Below, piece by piece: positions 49,418 to 61,114 of a stretch of DNA of 64,000 bases (its first letter is position 1; the number at the start of each line of letters is the position of its first letter). Under the pieces are notes generated by a model. The model saw only the letters and a program-made list of their open reading frames with translations, was not told where the DNA came from and did not search any database. The translations under genes were made by a program, and so were the position numbers. This DNA comes from Dioscorea cayenensis subsp. rotundata. Taxonomy: Eukaryota; Streptophyta; Magnoliopsida; Dioscoreales; Dioscoreaceae. The stretch is from NCBI RefSeq assembly GCF_009730915.1, contig NC_052474.1:1213501-1277500 (forward strand), in the 5' to 3' direction.

Positions 49418-50853
49418 GGCGATGGAATGGAGAACTAGAGAAGAGTCGAAGGTGTGAGAACGAAGGAGTGGGCGGCGATGCTGTGCTTTATATCGATTCG
49501 ATTTTGAGATGGGATCGACCCGACTTGCGAGACAAGTCATTGAGTTGCGTTCGACTGCCAACTGGTTAGACCCATTTTTGGAATATCACCGTTTTTTTTT
49601 ATCTTGAAAAATTATTTAAATAAATATATTGTAATTAAATTTTTTAATATATATATGTTAATAACATGTATAACTAGTTTTATTAGTTACTAGGAAAAAT
49701 AAAAACTTTGACGTAATATATTTCATAATTGTTAAAATAAAAATCAGAGTGAATAAAGTTTCCTGTTTTTGGAAGCCAAGTAGATGGTTTGATTCATAAT
49801 TGATTTGTATAATTAAAAAAAAAAAATTACATAAAGGGATCAATAAAATATAACAAAGTAAATTAAAAGAAGATAGTTATGGATGATAAAGTTATATATT
49901 AATATTATAAACAATAACCTCCACACCTCTAAATTATTGAACCAGTTGTAGCTTTAATTATAAACAAGCCATTGACATGCATGCAAATAAAGACATGGAT
50001 TCATGGGCTTCAGTACATGATAGCCATGTAGCTCACTGATGTTTCCACTAAAGATCTTTTAATTCATAACATAGATTGTATGAAGATAATATTTGGTTAT
50101 TTCATTGCAAGCTGTTTAATTAAGTCAAATGCAAAAAAAGAAGAGCTTGTGATTGAGATCATAGAGAAGTATGCAGGTAAGATTGCAAAAGATGAAAGTT
50201 TGAGGAATGATGAGTTTGTGAGGTTTTTGGGTAGAATTAATTGTTATGTTGAATCCTTTAGGGAGGCAGTTATGATGAGGTGTATTAATCAATGGATATA
50301 TACTTGGATTTGCATGGGGATTTAAAACCCTTAAAACATGGCTTTTTTAGCAAACCTTACTCTAATTTGCCTTCAATAACTTCAAACCTCCAACAAAAAT
50401 AGACCCTTAGGATAGGAAATATAAATTGGATCAAAGAAAGGATTCAGGGGTGGGTGACTAATATTTATAAATGAATCAATATAAGTACCTCGCATGTCTC
50501 TGTAAAAAATTTTAACAATCTTTATAAAATACTAAAAAATCCAACATTTACACAACAAATAACCAGCAAATAGCTTACTCATTAACTGTGCTCCATAATG
50601 AGTTAAAATGCGAGATAAAAATCAACCACAATTGACAATAACTTAAGATGGTTTCTTTCTTAATCTCAATTCATCCTTAAATTCTTATAGCTGTCCATAC
50701 AGTGCAAACGAGGAAGACGAGAAAAGAGAGATTAAATCTAATGCCATACATAAAGTAGCATTGTAGTGTCTATTGAGCATCAACCCAAAAAACCAGTCAA
50801 GCAGCAAAAGAACAGGAACAATGGACGCGCAGCTACATCAAGAACTTAAAGGA
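49418..50853. other. RPN1 promoter and AT-rich intergenic DNA with one unassigned ORF
   Basis: The RPN1 upstream side contains TTTATAT (49478-49484) as a TATA candidate and a short GC-richer leader. An open frame at 50080-50325 (+, 81 residues; AKKEELVIEIIEKYAGKIAK and NDEFVRFLGRINCYVESF) reads like folded-protein sequence. I recognise no family, and no flanking exon was found. It may be an exon or pseudogene fragment. The CPN10 3' UTR lies at the right end. Confidence 0.35.
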
Positions 50854-53053
50854 CTACTCAACAATGGCAAGTAAATCGCTAGATCGGCAGAAACAATGTT
50901 TTGCATCTGAACCCAGATCCACCTGCAGGAATACATGTAGCAAATCATTCCAATATAGTTGTTATCAACTCTCAATTCCTAGAAAGCAGAACTGGTATTT
51001 ATTTATTTATGTTTTTTTTTTAATAATTGCAGATGAACCACACATGAGGGCCTATGCATGTTGGGAAAAAATAAAATAAAATTGAGATCAACATATAAGC
51101 TTCAAACTTCATGGAACCAGGCGATACTAGATGATTGAGTTTAATCAGTGTGTGTGTGATTACTTTGAAAAGGGAGAATTTTCTAAAAGCACAAGACTAA
51201 CCTCATATGCATTGACATCTGAGAACAAAACCTGCAACAAAACAGAGGGCATCAGCCTTGGAAGTAATTAAAAAGCAAAGGTATTTTTATTCTTCATTGT
51301 CCGCTATAAGCAATATGTTGCATATCAAGAAGTGTTATGGCTGAATGTTAACAAACATTTAACAGATGCATTCTCCATCTAACATGCAAATATGCAGTTA
51401 AAAGCATAAGCTTGGTTAAATAGAAAGCAGGCATGCGACACTTACAGGTAAATTTAAGCTCTTGTCAAATGTTAAGGTCTAAAAACAGGAAAATCATGCA
51501 GAATGACGCTCATAGACAGCAAATCGCAAAAATGGAAGACAACAATAAAAGAAAATAGTATAATGTCCCTGAACTGCATGCTTTGTTCCAAAATTGCTAT
51601 TAGTTTTAAATCTTAAGTAGCTATCTAACCAGGTTGTCAGACACGTATTACCAACATAAAAATCATGCAGCCTACCTTCTTTCCAGCTTCCAACTGACTA
51701 ACATCAGAGCCCACTGACAGAATCTGTTGGGTGCCGAAAACATGAGTAATTATCATCATAACCAACAAAAGGAGAACTTAGTCAAAAGATTATCTAGCTT
51801 CCTCACCTCACCCATTAGATACCGTTCAAACTTTACAGCTGATTTTGGCATCAGAACTCCACCAGCAGATTTCTGCAACAAAAGGTTCATCAAAATGAGA
51901 ATCTGGTTCAGGTAACAAATCTGCAAACTTCCAATGCATGCTAGCCGTATTATGATTTGATGTCAAGTTGTGAAATGATAGTGTATGCATGAACAATTGT
52001 CACCTTATGAGACAAAAACATGCTTTCATCACAACAGAGGCTTAAGATTGCATGACAAGAAACAAGCAAAAGGTGTATTGCTAGCTAGAAAACAATAACA
52101 AAAATGCAGAATTACAAGTATTTCTTAAGTAAATCAATCACAATATTAGAAAGGTTCATGTTTTGAAAGTTTAGCAAATTTAGCTGAAGAAGGGGCAATT
52201 TAAAAAATAAAAATAAAAATAATTAACCACCATTTGCTTCCTAGAATAACTCAACAACACTGTTTAAAATGCAATCTCACATAGCAAACTACCAACAGTG
52301 GTGTATTTTACCGAGTCCAGGCAAGGCTTCCTTCCCCCTTTGCTACTCTCCACTTGATTTTTCACATAAATTAAGTTCCCTAAAACCAATACTATTGAAA
52401 GCTCACTCTTATTTTATGCCTCCTTCATTTGGTGTTAACACTGACATCAATTTAGCAGTGTATCTGATGCAAAGTTCAACTTCAGGGATTAATAAACAAA
52501 GTGAGTTTCTAAATTTTAGATGTGTTCAAACACCCAAATGAAATACTACATATTAATAAAATTTCTTCGCTTTTCCTTCCATCAATATACATTACTTATG
52601 TTCAAAGGAGTTCCCCAAATTCAAACACATTCTACAAACACATGCCTACCAAACATGAAACACAATTGAGAAAAGGGGGAAAATCAGCCAGCCGAACAAG
52701 AACCAGGCACATCCATTGCCCTAACTCTTCATCTCAAATCATAATATAGATTGGACTGTAAAGAAGAACAATACCTGGGGTAACTCCTCCAGACGAATAA
52801 GAACTCTATCAGCTTGGGGAACCACCTGAGCTCAAACAAAAACACCAAAATTAGAAAAACAACAACTTGAGAGAACAAAGGATAACCTAGATCGAAATGA
52901 GAAAAGAGAGACCTTGGATGGCTCCAGTTTCTTCCCCGCGACTGCAGCTCTGACCGAGCAGCGTCGCGGCACAGCACAAAGAGGGCGCGAGCGAGATGGA
53001 GACGGGTGGGCGAGAACGAAGGGCTTGATGGATGCGAGTAGAGAGGACGCCAT
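50854..53053 (-). CDS. CPN10: Chloroplast 10-kDa chaperonin (GroES/CPN10 type)
   Basis: Six exons: 53053-52913, 52825-52775, 51872-51807, 51723-51676, 51231-51202 and 50922-50854. They splice to 134 residues. Residues 1 to about 38 form a Ser/Arg/Pro-rich chloroplast transit peptide. The mature part is a single GroES domain: VVPQADRVLIRLEELPQ, mobile loop KSAGGVLMPKSA, RYLMGEILSVGSDVSQLEAGKKVLF, then DVNAYEVDLGSDAKHCFC and DLLAIVE. It caps the Cpn60 ring in plastids, alongside the double-domain Cpn20. The single domain, length and cysteine pair match Arabidopsis plastid Cpn10 (At3g60210/At2g44650 type). One exon is only 30 bp. Confidence 0.95.
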
Positions 53054-53333
53054 GAGAGCAGGGGATGAGAAGGCGTGGAGAAAAATGGGAGCAGCGAAGC
53101 GAGCGATGAGATGGGATTGGGTCGCGGCTTTGCGGGTGGGGTTTTGATAGAGGGTTCTGGAAATGACCGCCGGGTTTCTAGATTGTTCTATGGATCCGGG
53201 TTTAATTTGGATCCGACCCGATAAGGCGTTTCCGGATTCGGGTTTGAGATTGGTCACCCATGTCTCGTTTCATTTGATACCTCTGTGGGTGTCTATTCCT
53301 CCCTCCTTATTATGAAATACTAAGCCGTTTGGT

Positions 53334-53695
53334 TCGTGTTAATGACATATTACCACGTAACGAAATTATCATGGTAATATGAGTGGGAATGTTATATGGG
53401 TGGGAATATTGCGGTAATTTAATATAACCATGTTTGGTTGGGAACTCTTATTACTTTGGTTTTCATGGTAATCAATTTGTTAAAATATAAAAAGTTATAA
53501 GATTACCACGGTAATCCAAGATAGACACCAAATTTGGTGGTAATAGGATTACCACTTTCTTACTAATATTTATAAGTTGGTAATGTGATATTACCATATA
53601 AATTACCACTGATACAATGCCAAACATGGTAATATTTTCAGATTACCACGTAACACATGGTAATCCTTCTACATTACCGCGAACCAAACGGCCCC
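53334..53695. mobile_element. MITE with GCCGTTTGGTTCG termini, TAA target duplication
   Basis: The left end GCCGTTTGGTTCGTGTTAAT (53334) is inverted at the right end as ATTACCGCGAACCAAACGGC, with three further C (to 53695). Both ends are flanked by TAA (53331-53333 and 53696-53698). A TAA/TTA duplication is typical of PIF/Harbinger (Tourist) MITEs. The interior (362 bp in all) is rich in GGTAAT/ATTACC inverted motifs and has no coding capacity. It lies about 280 bp upstream of the CPN10 start codon. Confidence 0.7.
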
Positions 53696-53999
53696 TAATG
53701 GTTTTGAGGAAAAAAAAATTATTTCAAAATAATTGTAGTTTTATAATACAAACGTAATATTTATTTATTTTTATCAATTTTACATTTCTCTAATTTTCTA
53801 TCTCACATATTATTTTGTCATCGGTTGTTGATATATAACCCAAACACAGTACATTAAATGTAACATTTTCCATCTTATCCAATTAAATTCTTTATCTAAA
53901 AGCAAATTAACATAATCTATGATTTTTTTAACCCATATGTCCCCTCTCTTTTAGTTTTTTCCTCTGTTTTTACATTTTACACAATTTTCTTTTTATTCA

Positions 54000-54935
54000 A
54001 ACTAAGCTGATGACGCGTAACACCTTCCCTATAACATCAACCACGTAATAGTTTCCTTTTTATCCATACCAAACAAATGATATGTGAAACCTTCCACGTA
54101 ACACCTTTCCACCTAATTCCTTTATTTTTATTCAAACAAATTAGATGACATGTAAAGTCTTCCAAGTAACGCATTGCTTTTTATTCAAACCAAACAGGTG
54201 ACATGTAATTGTAACCCCTTCCACGACTACCTTTTTATTAAAATCAAGATGACACGTTCACATTACTACTTCATTTTTATTCTAACTAAGTAGATATCAC
54301 ATAACGACTTCCTTTTTATCCAAACCAAACACTTGATCTAATACGAGCAAATTAACATAATCTATAATTTTTTTAACACTATTTATTCTCTCTTTTTTTA
54401 TGCAGACATTTTACGCCGTCTGCTACACTGCACCTAATCTAATTCGAGCAAATTAACATAATTCATTATTTTTTTAACACCATTTGTCCTCTCCCTTGTG
54501 TTATTTATTTATTTATTTATGCAACGTAATTTGTTGTTGACACACCAAGAAGATATCATGTAATGCCTTTCACGTAAGGCTTTTTTTTTTTTTTACCCAA
54601 ACCTATTGAAAATTCGAGTAAATTGACATAATTCATGATTTTTTATTTTTTCCATTTATTAAATAATAAAATTCTCAAAAGCTACATACGACCTTATTAT
54701 ACACACATAAGTATCCACACATCAACATGGTTTAAATCTAAATGATAGAGGCTTTTGAGATCTAATTTTTGTATACAATAAGTACTTGCGGATATATAGG
54801 CCTATCACTTACAAAGCTGTCAATCCTTTGTTCTTAACAAATAAATGTGTCATTGATTAAAAAAATATATATACATATACATGCATATTTCATGGACTAT
54901 ATTTGCAGAATGTCTGCCTCAATACTGTAAATTTG

Positions 54936-54976
<41 letters not shown>

Positions 54977-56250
54977 ATCATTTAAAATACATGTATATGT
55001 ATATATCTTGGTTTGTGTTTTTTATTATAAAAATCTCTATACATACACAAATTATATTTATATAAAATTATAAATTATAAATCTCACCTGGCTGCGCGTT
55101 CCCAAATAGTGCAGGAGATGCAATTTCATTTTTATGCAAACCAGACACATGAACCTAACACGCGTATGAGAACACCAAAACATCCACATCAAAGTTTTTG
55201 CGGATGTTTAATTAATACATAACAGCTTATTTTTATCCAAACAAAGCAAATACATTCCACGTAACACCTTAGCGCCTACTAAACAGATGACACGTATTGC
55301 TTTTGATAAAGCTTTATTTCTATCCAAACAAAGCAAAATGCCTTCCACGTAAGACTTTACCGTTTGTATTGTTTATAATAAAGTTTTCTTTTTATCCAAA
55401 CCAAGCAAATGCCTTCCACATAACACCTTAATGTAATAACGTCTTCAAAACAGATGACACGTATTGCTTATGATGACATTTTCTTTTTATCTAAACTAAA
55501 CAAATATCTTCCATGTAACACCTTAACGCCTCTTAAGCAAATAACACGTATCTCTTACTGATAATACTTTTATCTAAACCAAGCAAATGCCTTCTATGTA
55601 ACACTTTAACGTCTCCCAAACTGATGACACATGTTTATTATTGATAACGGTTTATTTTTATCTAACCCAAGTAAATGGCCTTCCACGTATATGTCTTAAC
55701 ACCTACAAAGCATATGACAAGTAGTGCTGCGATAAGTAATGCTTCTTTTCTAAGCAGATAAAACATAACGTTTCTTTTTTTTTAATCAAAACTAAATATA
55801 GCAAATCAACATAATCCATAATTTTTTTTATTTATTAAATAATAAAAATCTCAAAAGCTACATACAACCTTATATACACATATATATATTTATACACACT
55901 AACATAGTATTTTTTTTTATCACTTACAAAGCTGTCAATACCTTGTTATAAAAAATAAATGTTATCATAAAAAAAAAACACATACATATACATACATGCT
56001 TCGATTACTGCATTTGCAGAATGTATGGTGTCAATTTTATTTTATTTTTATACGCAATACTGAAAGTTTAGCAGGTTTTTTAATAAAAAATACAAACCGA
56101 TAATATTTTAAATGATAATATATATATTTATAGATAAAAAATTATAAATCTCACCTGCGTATTGACACGTATCCCCAAATAACCCTTTTATTCAAACAAA
56201 ACATCAGATTCTGAACACGTGTGACGACATGAAAACGTCCACATCAACGG
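54000..56250. repeat. ~1.1-kb degenerate tandem duplication built from ~86-bp ACGT-rich units
   Basis: Block A (about 54000-55200) and block B (about 55225-56250) share the same succession: an array of short units, then TTATTAAATAATAAAA..CTCAAAAGCTACATAC (54657 and 55832), an AAAGCTGTCAAT stretch (54815 and 55928), TTTGCAGAATGT (54902 and 56010), and AAATTATAAATCTCACCTG (about 55071 and 56138). Within block B, units with ATCCAAACCAAGCAAATGCC, TTCCACGTAACACCTTAACG and GATGACACGTATTG recur at about 55235, 55322, 55394, 55489, 55572 and 55660 (72-95 bp apart). There is no coding capacity. It could be a decayed satellite or transposon cluster. Confidence 0.6.
54939..54975. repeat. (TA)n microsatellite
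   Basis: About 18 TA units inside the block A duplication. Confidence 0.85.
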
Positions 56251-57290
56251 TCCATTCAAAATCCAACGATCCCAAAGCTTCCACGTTGACATCAACGTGA
56301 CCCCATGCGTCACCGGATACACAGTGTAACATCCGGTAATCATCCCCGCATCTCGTAGTATTAAAATAAGAAAGATCCGATTACCGGTCCGGATCCGCCA
56401 CGTGTTCAGCATGCTCTAACGGTGTAATGTTCATTATCTCAAATATTCTCCAAGGGGTTATTACTAACACTTTTACATTTTCACCCCCATCGAACTTTAA
56501 ATTCCCAACCTCGTCAAGCTTCTTCCTTCATTTGAAAATATATAATCAAGGAGATGGTAACCGGTCAGGTTCGGGGCTGGTTTTGTCTACCCCGCACCTG
56601 TCTCCTCTCCCCGCACCCATTCCCCTTGATACCAGCCAGGTTTTCCCCAAATTCGACGAGGAGTCGGATACTTGTGGGACTTGTCCTTGCCCCTAATCAT
56701 AAAATATTTTTTTCATAATATATAAAAGAAATATTATAATATTATAAAACTAAAATAAAGAGAAGAAATAAAAAACCCTAAGTTGTTAAACATATTGGTG
56801 TATATAAAAAGAATTTTCATAATTTTAAATTTGGGTCATATTTAGGGATCGATTATGGCATGGTACCAAAATCTCCAGACCTGACCGCTTAATAGAAGTC
56901 AGGTTTTATTTAAATTTGGCTTGAAAATGATAAGAAGGTTTTTTTTATATCAAAATTAGATCAGATCCGGTCGAATCAGGTTTAGAGATATTTGTCATCT
57001 CTAAATTATATAATTTAAATATTATCAAGGGTATAATAAAAATTGAATTTAAAAAAAATAAAACGTAATTAGTGGGAAGTTAAAGGGTTAAAGGGAGAAA
57101 TAGATGGGAATAATAATGAGGAATAATTAAGTATATTTATTACTAGGGAGTGAAGTAAGAAGAGAACGGTTAGAAAAGCAGCTGGAGAATGGTCCAGCGA
57201 AGCAGAGAAAGCCCAGTTGGACTTTTGTCGAGACTTGATAGTCCATTTAACAGTATAAAATCTTTTTAGAAATTAAAAGGGAAACCCTCT
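56251..57290. other. Upstream region of the glycine-rich gene, with G-box motifs and a probable repeat fragment
   Basis: CACGTG-type sites occur at about 56216 and 56399. The segment 56550-57003 (GGTCAGGTTCGGGG at its left; GATCCGGTCGAATCAGG and TTGTCATCTCTAA at its right) resembles the low-complexity Gly/Pro-type plant repeats that begin AGAGATGACAA when read on the minus strand. Family and boundaries are uncertain. No gene is called; a minus-strand frame at 56188-56412 is not convincing. Confidence 0.35.
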
Positions 57291-60200
57291 TTCTTTCGTT
57301 CTCTCTCTCTCGCTCGCTGATCTTTGCTGATAAAGAGAGGAGCATTTTCTAGGGTTTCTATCTCCGATTCGATCTTCGATGATCTAGTTTGGTACTTTTT
57401 TCTTCTTCTTCTTGATTTGATCTTGCTTTTGATCCTATTTGTTATTATTATTATTATTTATTTATTTATTTTTTGGGTTGATGGATTTGTTGATTTGGTT
57501 TGGGTTTTGATGGGTTTTGTAAAGGAGTTTGGATCTTGGAATTGTGTTTTTGGTTTTCTTTGTGGTTCTTTAGGGATGGATCTTGATTGAGTGGATGATC
57601 TTGGTTAGGGGTGAGTGGCTGAGTGGTTATATCCTTTGGTTTGTGTTTGTTTGAGAGTTTTCTAGGGTTTGTTGTGGTTTTGGTATTAACTTGAAATAAT
57701 TTTTAAAGCGGTTTGTTTTTCTTGTAAATTCTTGAAATTGAATTGGAGATATCCAACTGTGGTAGGGTTTTTGTGATGTGTGTAGGTGCGGCTAGGGATA
57801 AATGCAGGATAATGCTTATGGAGTTAATTTTGGTGGTCTGCTAAAAATGCTAGCTAATATGAATTTTAGTAACTGGATAAGAGCACAATGTTGTTAGTCA
57901 CTTGATGATACTTCTTGGATCACTTTGCAGTCTAATGTCTACTTAGGATTTAAATGCAGTGCAGTGTATCTTATTTCAGGTGTATTTGCTGTCACAAGAA
58001 GCTGTGGTAGGGTTTTTGTGATGTGTGTAGGTGCGGCGAGGGTTAAATGCAGGATAATTCTTGTGGAGTTAATTTTGGTGGTCTGCTAAAAATGCTAGCT
58101 AATATGAATTTTAGTAACTATGTAAGAGCACAATGTTGGTAGTCACTTGATGATACTTCTTGGATCACTTTGAAGTCTAACGTCTACTTAGGATTTAAAT
58201 GCAGTGCAGTGTATCTTATTTCAGGTGTATTTCTTTGTCACAAGAAGCTGTGGTAGGGTTTTTTTGTGATGTGTGTAGGTCTGGCGAGGGATAAATGCGA
58301 GGATAATTCTTGTGGAGTTAATTTTGGTGAGTCCGCTAAAAAAATGCTAGCTAATATGAATTTTTAGTAACTCGATAAGAGCACAATGTTGGTAGTCACT
58401 TGATGATACTTCTTGGATCACTTTGTAGTCTAATGTCTACTTAGGATTTAAATGCGGTGTATCTTAGTTCGGGTGTATTCTTTGTCACAAGAAGTCGTGG
58501 TAGGGTTTTTGTGATGTGTGTAGAGTCTGGCGAGGGTTAAATGCGAGGATAATTCTTGTGGAGTTAATTTTTGGTGGTGCTGCTAAAAAATGCTAGCTAA
58601 TATGAATTTTAGTAACTATGTAAGAGCACAATGTTGGTAGTCACTTGATGATACTTCTTGGATCACTTTGAAGTCTAACGTCTACTTAGGATTTAAATGC
58701 GGTCACGAGTGTATCTTATTTCGGGTGTATTCTTTGTCACAAGAAGGTCGTGGTAGGGTTTTTGTGATGTGTGTAGGTGCGGCTAGGGATAAATGCGAGG
58801 ATAATGCTTATGGAGTTAATTTTGGTGGTGCGCTAAAAAAATGCTAGCTAATATGAATTTTTAGTAGCTGATAAGAGCACAATGTTGTTAGTCACTTGAT
58901 GATACTTCTTGGATCACTTTGCAGTCTAATGTCTACTTAGGATTTAAATGCAGTCAGGTGTATCTTATTTCAGGTGTATTTCTCTGTCACAAGAAGTCGT
59001 GGTAGGGTTTTTGTGATGTGTGTAGAGTCTGGCGAGGGTTAAATGCGAGGATAATTCTTGTGGAGTTAATTTTGGTGGTCTGCTAAAAATGCTAGCTAAT
59101 ATGAATTTTAGTAACTATGTAAGAGCACAATGTTGGTAGTCACTTGATGATACTTCTTGGATCACTTTGAAGTCTAACGTCTACTTAGGATTTAAAATGC
59201 GATGCGAGTGTATCTTATTTCAGTGTATTCTGTTGTCACAAGAAGGCGTGGTAGGGTTTTTTTGTGATGTGTGTAGAGTCTGACGAAGGATAAATGCAGG
59301 ATAATTCTTGTGGAGTTAATTTTGGTGGTCTGCTAAAAATGCTAGCTAATATGAATTTTAGTAACTGATAAGAGCACAATGTTGGTAGTCACTTGATGAT
59401 ACTTCTTGGATCACTTTGTAGTCTAATGTCTACTTAGGATTTAAATGCGGTGTATCTTAGTTCAGGTGTATTTGCTGTCACAAGAAGCTGTGGTAGGGTT
59501 TTTGTGATGTGTGTAGGTGCGGCGAGGGTTAAATGCGAGGGATAATTCTTGTGGAGTTAATTTTGGTGGTGCGCTAAAAAAATGCTAGCTAATATGAATT
59601 TTTAGTAACTATGTAAGAGCACGATGTTGGTAGTCACTTGATGATACTTCTTGGATCACTTTGAAGTCTAACGTCTACTTAGGATTTAAAATGCGGTCAC
59701 GGTGTATCTTATTTCGGTGTATTCTTTGTCACAAGAAGCTGTGGTAGGGTTTTTGTGATGTGTGTAGGTGCGGCGAGGGATAAATGCAGGATAATTCTTG
59801 TGGAGTTAATTTTGGTGGTCTGCTAAAAATGCTAGCTAATATGAATTTTAGTAACTGATAAGAGCACAATGTTGGTAGTCACTTGATGATACTTCTTGGA
59901 TCACTTTGTAGTCTAATGTCTACTTAGGATTTAAATGCGGTGTATCTTAGTTCGGGTGTATTTTCTTTGTCACAAGAAGTCGTGGTAGGGTTTTTTTGTG
60001 ATGTGTGTAGAGTGCTGCGAGGGTTAAATGCGAGGGATAATTCTTGTGGAGTTAATTTTGGTGAGTCTCGCTAAAAAAATGCTAGCTAATATGAATTTTA
60101 GTAACTATGTAAGAGCACAATGTTGGTAGTCACTTGATGATACTTCTTGGATCACTTTGAAGTCTAACGTCTACTTAGGATTTAAAATGCGGTCAGGTGT

Positions 60201-60860
60201 ATCTTATTTCAGGTGTATTCTTTGTCACAAGAAGTCGTGGTAGGGGTTTTTGTGATGTGTGTAGGTGCGGCGAGGGATAAATGCAGGATAATTCTTGTGG
60301 AGTTAATTTTTGGTGGTCCGCTAAAAAAATGCTAGCTAATATGAATTTTAGTAGCGATAAGAGCACAATGTTGGTAGTCACTTGATGATACTTCTTGGAT
60401 CACTTTGTAGTCTAATGTCTACTTAGGATTTAAATGCGGTGTATCTTAGTTCAGGTGTATTTGCTGTCACAAGAAGCTGAACAGTGTCTTATGCCTGTCA
60501 TTTGTTTCATAAATATTTTGTGTGAAATTTATGGTAGTTTACATTCATGGAAATTAAGAGGGTATTCTCAATTGAATGAGCTCTGATAGAATTGTAAGGC
60601 ATTATATATGTGGCTGTGTTGCTCCCACATTCCATGGATTGTATGACTTTGGAGTTTGGATGGGGTCTCTGTTAGTATCTTGTGCAGGTTTGCTTCATAT
60701 CTTTCAACTTTTTAAATACTGAATCACATTCTATTGCAGCCTTTGAAGTTTTTATAACAACACGTAGACAATATCTTTGATATTTGCAGGTTCACTTTTG
60801 TGCTGGTTGCCTCTCCCAAATTACTGTTTTTCATTGACAATATTTTTGACATTTGCAGGT
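57291..60860 (+). other. 5' leader exon and long leader intron of the glycine-rich gene
   Basis: A CT-rich transcription-start-like sequence (57290-57318) precedes a leader exon. A GT at about 57391 and an AG at 60857-60858 (TTTGCAG) bound a probable ~3.4-kb intron, most of which is the tandem array listed separately. The splice sites are inferred from consensus only. Other acceptors (near 60740 and 60790) are possible. Confidence 0.45.
57759..60478. repeat. 11-copy ~247-bp tandem array with higher-order A-B-C-B organisation
   Basis: Units start with GTGGTAGGG at 57759, 58004, 58250, 58497, 58750, 58999, 59248, 59490, 59741, 59982 and 60237. Three subtypes are marked by linked sites. A has GGCTAGGGATAAATG with GTTGTTAGTC and GCAGTCTAATG. 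B has GCGAGGGTTAAATG with ACTATGTAAG and GAAGTCTAACG. C has GGATAAATG with GATAAGAGC, GTAGTCTAATG and ATCTTAGTTC. The order is A B C B A B C B C B C. The array appears to lie in a leader intron. It does not stay open in any frame. Confidence 0.93.
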
Positions 60861-61114
60861 ATGAAAGGGTATCCAAAGCAGACATTTGCAGCCCCGTCTA
60901 CGTTTGATATACACAAATGTTTTTGCCCACATCCTAATAGCTACTAATGTCTTGTGTTACATCAATACTTCAAGGAAAGAACCAGATTTCTGGTACGCCC
61001 ATTGTGTTTATGAAAAGTCATGCATCCAGAGCGGACAAACGGCTACTTATTCTGGGTACTTTTGTCGGTTTATGTCTTTATGCTTTTGCTTGGATTTGGG
61101 AATTGTTCGGATGA
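60861..61114 (+). promoter_or_regulatory. Two chained uORFs before and across the glycine-rich start
   Basis: An ATG at 60861 opens a 28-codon uORF ending TAA at 60945-60947. The last A of that stop begins the next ATG (60947), whose 55-codon frame ends at 61112-61114, past the main ATG at 61020 and in a different frame. If the leader acceptor at 60857-60858 is used, both would lie in the mRNA and could restrain translation. Whether this is so is inferred. Confidence 0.4.

Noticed and set aside
56188-56412. Minus-strand 74-codon frame near the G-box sites
   Set aside because: The composition does not look like a conserved protein, there are no flanking exons, and it overlaps promoter-like motifs.
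57324-57590. Open frame in the leader of the glycine-rich gene
   Set aside because: It is T-rich leader and intron sequence with only hydrophobic residues. A consensus splice donor lies inside it.
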